Below, one piece after another: positions 62,214 to 64,000 of a stretch of DNA of 64,000 bases (within the stretch, counting starts at the first letter, position 1; every line of letters begins with the position of its first letter). The position numbers were made by a program, and so were the translations under genes. The notes under the pieces are model-generated. The model was not told where the DNA came from, did not search any database, and was given only the letters and a program-made list of their open reading frames with translations. This DNA comes from Bacteroidales bacterium (GTDB taxonomy: Bacteria > Bacteroidota > Bacteroidia > Bacteroidales > Marinilabiliaceae). The stretch covers positions 17,611 through 81,610 of the forward strand of contig JAKSLD010000017.1 of assembly GCA_024401395.1 (NCBI GenBank). Direction: 5' to 3'.

Positions 62214-64000
62214 ATGATACTACAGAAATCCTATAGCGTGTTATGCCTATTGGGATTTCTGTTTTTTTATGCCCCGACTCTTAGGGCGCAGAGTAATGTA
62301 GGTCAGCTCTCCGAGGATTCTGTCTATATCAATCAGGAACTGTCTGAGCATAGGGTTGTAGCTAAGAAGAGTGGGGAGAACTTTACTACCATAAAGAGTG
62401 CTGATATCGCTGCTCAACCGTCTGTAAATGGTGGCGTAGAGGGTATCATCCGTACTCAGATGGGCGTGAGTTCTAATAGCGAACTCTCTTCTCAATATCG
62501 TGTCCGTGGCGGTAGCTTCGATGAGAATATGGTCTACCTCAATGGTATCCAGATCTATCGCCCTTTTCTTGTCCGCCAGGGTGAGCAGGAGGGTCTCTCT
62601 ATCGTAAACCCTGATATGGTCGACCGTCTGGAGTTTTCTGCTGGTGGCTTCGATGCTTCCTACGCTGATAAGTCTTCTTCTGTCCTTAGTGTCAATTATC
62701 GCGCGCCTAAAAGGTCTGAATATTCTGCCCGTTTGTCTCTTTTGGGTGGCGAAGCATATACTGGCCAATCTATAGGTCGTGTCAGTAGCGCTAATGCTGT
62801 GCGCTATCGTACTAATTCTTATATGCTTGGCACTCTCGATACTAAGGGTGAATACCAGCCGCGTTTCTTCGATGCTCAGTCATTCTGGAATGTCTCGCTC
62901 TCTAAGAGTGCTTTCGTCTCTGCATTGGGCTATTTCGCTTCTAATCGCTATGAATTTGTACCTGCTAATCGCGAGACCTCTTTTGGTACTCTCTCGGATG
63001 TCAAGAAACTGAAGATTTATTTTGACGGTCAGGAAAAGGATCGTTTCCTTACAGCTATAGCTGCCCTTCAGGGTGGAGCGCGCATCGCTCGCACTGATGT
63101 TTTGATTTCTGCCCAATATTATCGCACTGCTGAACGTGAGGCTTATGATATCCTCGGCGAGTATTGGCTCCAACAGGCTGATGATGCCCAGTCTCAGGCT
63201 GCTGTCAGTCAGGCGGAGGGTATTGGCATCGGTTCTACTTTGAGTCATGCCCGTAATGAGTTGTATACTTCTATTGTCTCTTTTGATGCCAAATCGGCTA
63301 CTCGCCACTCTCAAAGGCATATTTCTCGTGTCGGTGTTACGTATAATGCTGAGTCATACGAGGTTAATGTTAAGGAATGGGAACTTCTCGACTCTGCCGG
63401 CTATGCGTCGCAAAATAAAAAATTACGAGCAACAAGGAGGATAATCGAACGCAGACCTAATGCTTACCTTACTCACCAATGGTCTCCGTATATCTCTGAA
63501 ACTTCTACAATGGGTCTTGAATTTGGTCTCCGTTTTACATATAACAATCTCTCTAGGGAGCCGATAATCAGTCCTCGTTTTCTCATCCGCTATAGACCTA
63601 ATGCCGATCTGGTGCTCCGTTTTTCTACAGGTCTCTACGCGAATACTCCTATGCTTAAGGAGTTGCTTCGCCCCGATGGTTCTTTCAACGAGGGTCTTAA
63701 GGCTCAGCGTGAATGGCATTATATCTTTGGCCTTGATCGCGATTTCTACGCCGATAATAAGCCTTTCCGCCTCACTGCCGAAGCGTATTATAAGCGCCTT
63801 TCTCGTGTCAATCCGTATAGTGTCACGAATGTCAAGGTCTCTTATATGGGCGAGAATTGTGCCGATGGCTATGCCTATGGCGCTGATGTCAGAATAAGTG
63901 GCGAACTTATGCCTGGTGTCGATTCTTGGCTTACCATGAGTTTCCTCAAGACGATGGAGGATATTGATAATGATGGTAAGGGCTATTTGCCTCGTCCTAC
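62214..64000 (+). CDS. TonB-dependent outer-membrane receptor (cut by window edge)
   Basis: The frame is open from ATG 62214 to the window end (about 595 codons). A signal peptide (about 1-28) is followed by a plug domain (about 50-170; SSQYRVRGGSFDENMVYLNGI) and barrel strands with alternating aromatic residues. It lacks the carboxypeptidase-like domain of SusC and has no SusD, so it is a non-SusC receptor for an unknown ligand. At about residues 401-412 the stretch QNKKLRATRRII is basic and out of character. It is encoded by DNA that matches the interspersed box and T-tract (63414-63440). It follows the acyltransferase gene by 10 nt. Confidence 0.87.
   Translation, partial: MILQKSYSVLCLLGFLFFYAPTLRAQSNVGQLSEDSVYINQELSEHRVVAKKSGENFTTIKSADIAAQPSVNGGVEGIIRTQMGVSSNSELSSQYRVRGGSFDENMVYLNGIQIYRPFLVRQGEQEGLSIVNPDMVDRLEFSAGGFDASYADKSSSVLSVNYRAPKRSEYSARLSLLGGEAYTGQSIGRVSSANAVRYRTNSYMLGTLDTKGEYQPRFFDAQSFWNVSLSKSAFVSALGYFASNRYEFVPANRETSFGTLSDVKKLKIYFDGQEKDRFLTAIAALQGGARIARTDVLISAQYYRTAEREAYDILGEYWLQQADDAQSQAAVSQAEGIGIGSTLSHARNELYTSIVSFDAKSATRHSQRHISRVGVTYNAESYEVNVKEWELLDSAGYASQNKKLRATRRIIERRPNAYLTHQWSPYISETSTMGLEFGLRFTYNNLSREPIISPRFLIRYRPNADLVLRFSTGLYANTPMLKELLRPDGSFNEGLKAQREWHYIFGLDRDFYADNKPFRLTAEAYYKRLSRVNPYSVTNVKVSYMGENCADGYAYGADVRISGELMPGVDSWLTMSFLKTMEDIDNDGKGYLPRP
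63414..63452 (-). repeat. Interspersed-repeat box inside the TonB receptor gene
   Basis: Read on the minus strand: units ending CTTG, box TTGCTCGTAA, then TTTTTTATTTTG. The box combines the two variants seen elsewhere, and the T-tract matches the form TTTTTTATTTTT at 4140 and 16810. The surrounding reading frame is kept. Confidence 0.6.

Overview
The window looks like a chromosome segment from a Bacteroidales bacterium, most likely a Prevotella-like gut or rumen member. Evidence: a SusC/SusD pair with a hybrid two-component regulator, a type IX secretion sorting domain, the Bacteroidetes sigma factor promoter pattern (TTTG, 19 nt, TAnnTTTG; perfect copies before nrdD, map, the SRP RNA/tRNA cluster and the acyltransferase gene), weak Shine-Dalgarno sites and moderate GC. 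The species is not determinable from the sequence alone.

Layout. 0-19 kb: housekeeping and signalling genes: the N-terminus of anaerobic ribonucleotide reductase (nrdD, cut by the left edge), an orphan TPR histidine kinase, era, map with a serine hydrolase, a beta-propeller PP2C phosphatase, rlmH, a YidE/AspT-type transporter, a three-gene biotin-dependent acyl-CoA carboxylase (carboxyltransferase, biotin carboxylase, biotin carrier), then a small accessory patch with a DUF4143-type AAA ATPase and a PIN toxin-antitoxin pair. 19-31 kb: fabG, dnaX (with an A10 frameshift site giving short and long products), a GH13 lipoprotein, and a tight operon wza-wzc-membrane Nudix-cyclase/HD-truA. 31-41 kb: mostly minus strand: a HAD hydrolase, a GH3-auxin-family adenylating enzyme, a sialate O-acetylesterase-like enzyme, RelA/SpoT, a type IX secretion cargo, two tRNA-Glu, and an SRP RNA-tRNA(Thr,Tyr,Thr,Gly) cluster. 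41-61 kb: a polysaccharide utilisation locus (PUL): hybrid sensor/regulator, SusC, SusD, a surface lipoprotein, two CE1 esterases and a GH3 glycosidase facing, tail to tail, a second GH3 and a third CE1. This fits an esterified hemicellulose-type glycan (inference). 61-64 kb: an acyltransferase and a TonB-dependent receptor cut by the right edge.

The most unusual signal is not a gene. At least a dozen places carry arrays of degenerate units spaced exactly 11 nt apart, ending in a conserved box (TTCATCGTAA or TTGCTCGCAA) followed by a T-rich tract. Two loci add a 93-nt hairpin module between two such arrays, two others share an attached terminator, and one box lies in frame inside the TonB receptor gene. 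Boxes up to 33.5 kb point to the plus strand and those from 41 kb on to the minus strand. I do not recognise this family; it is the best candidate here for an undescribed element.
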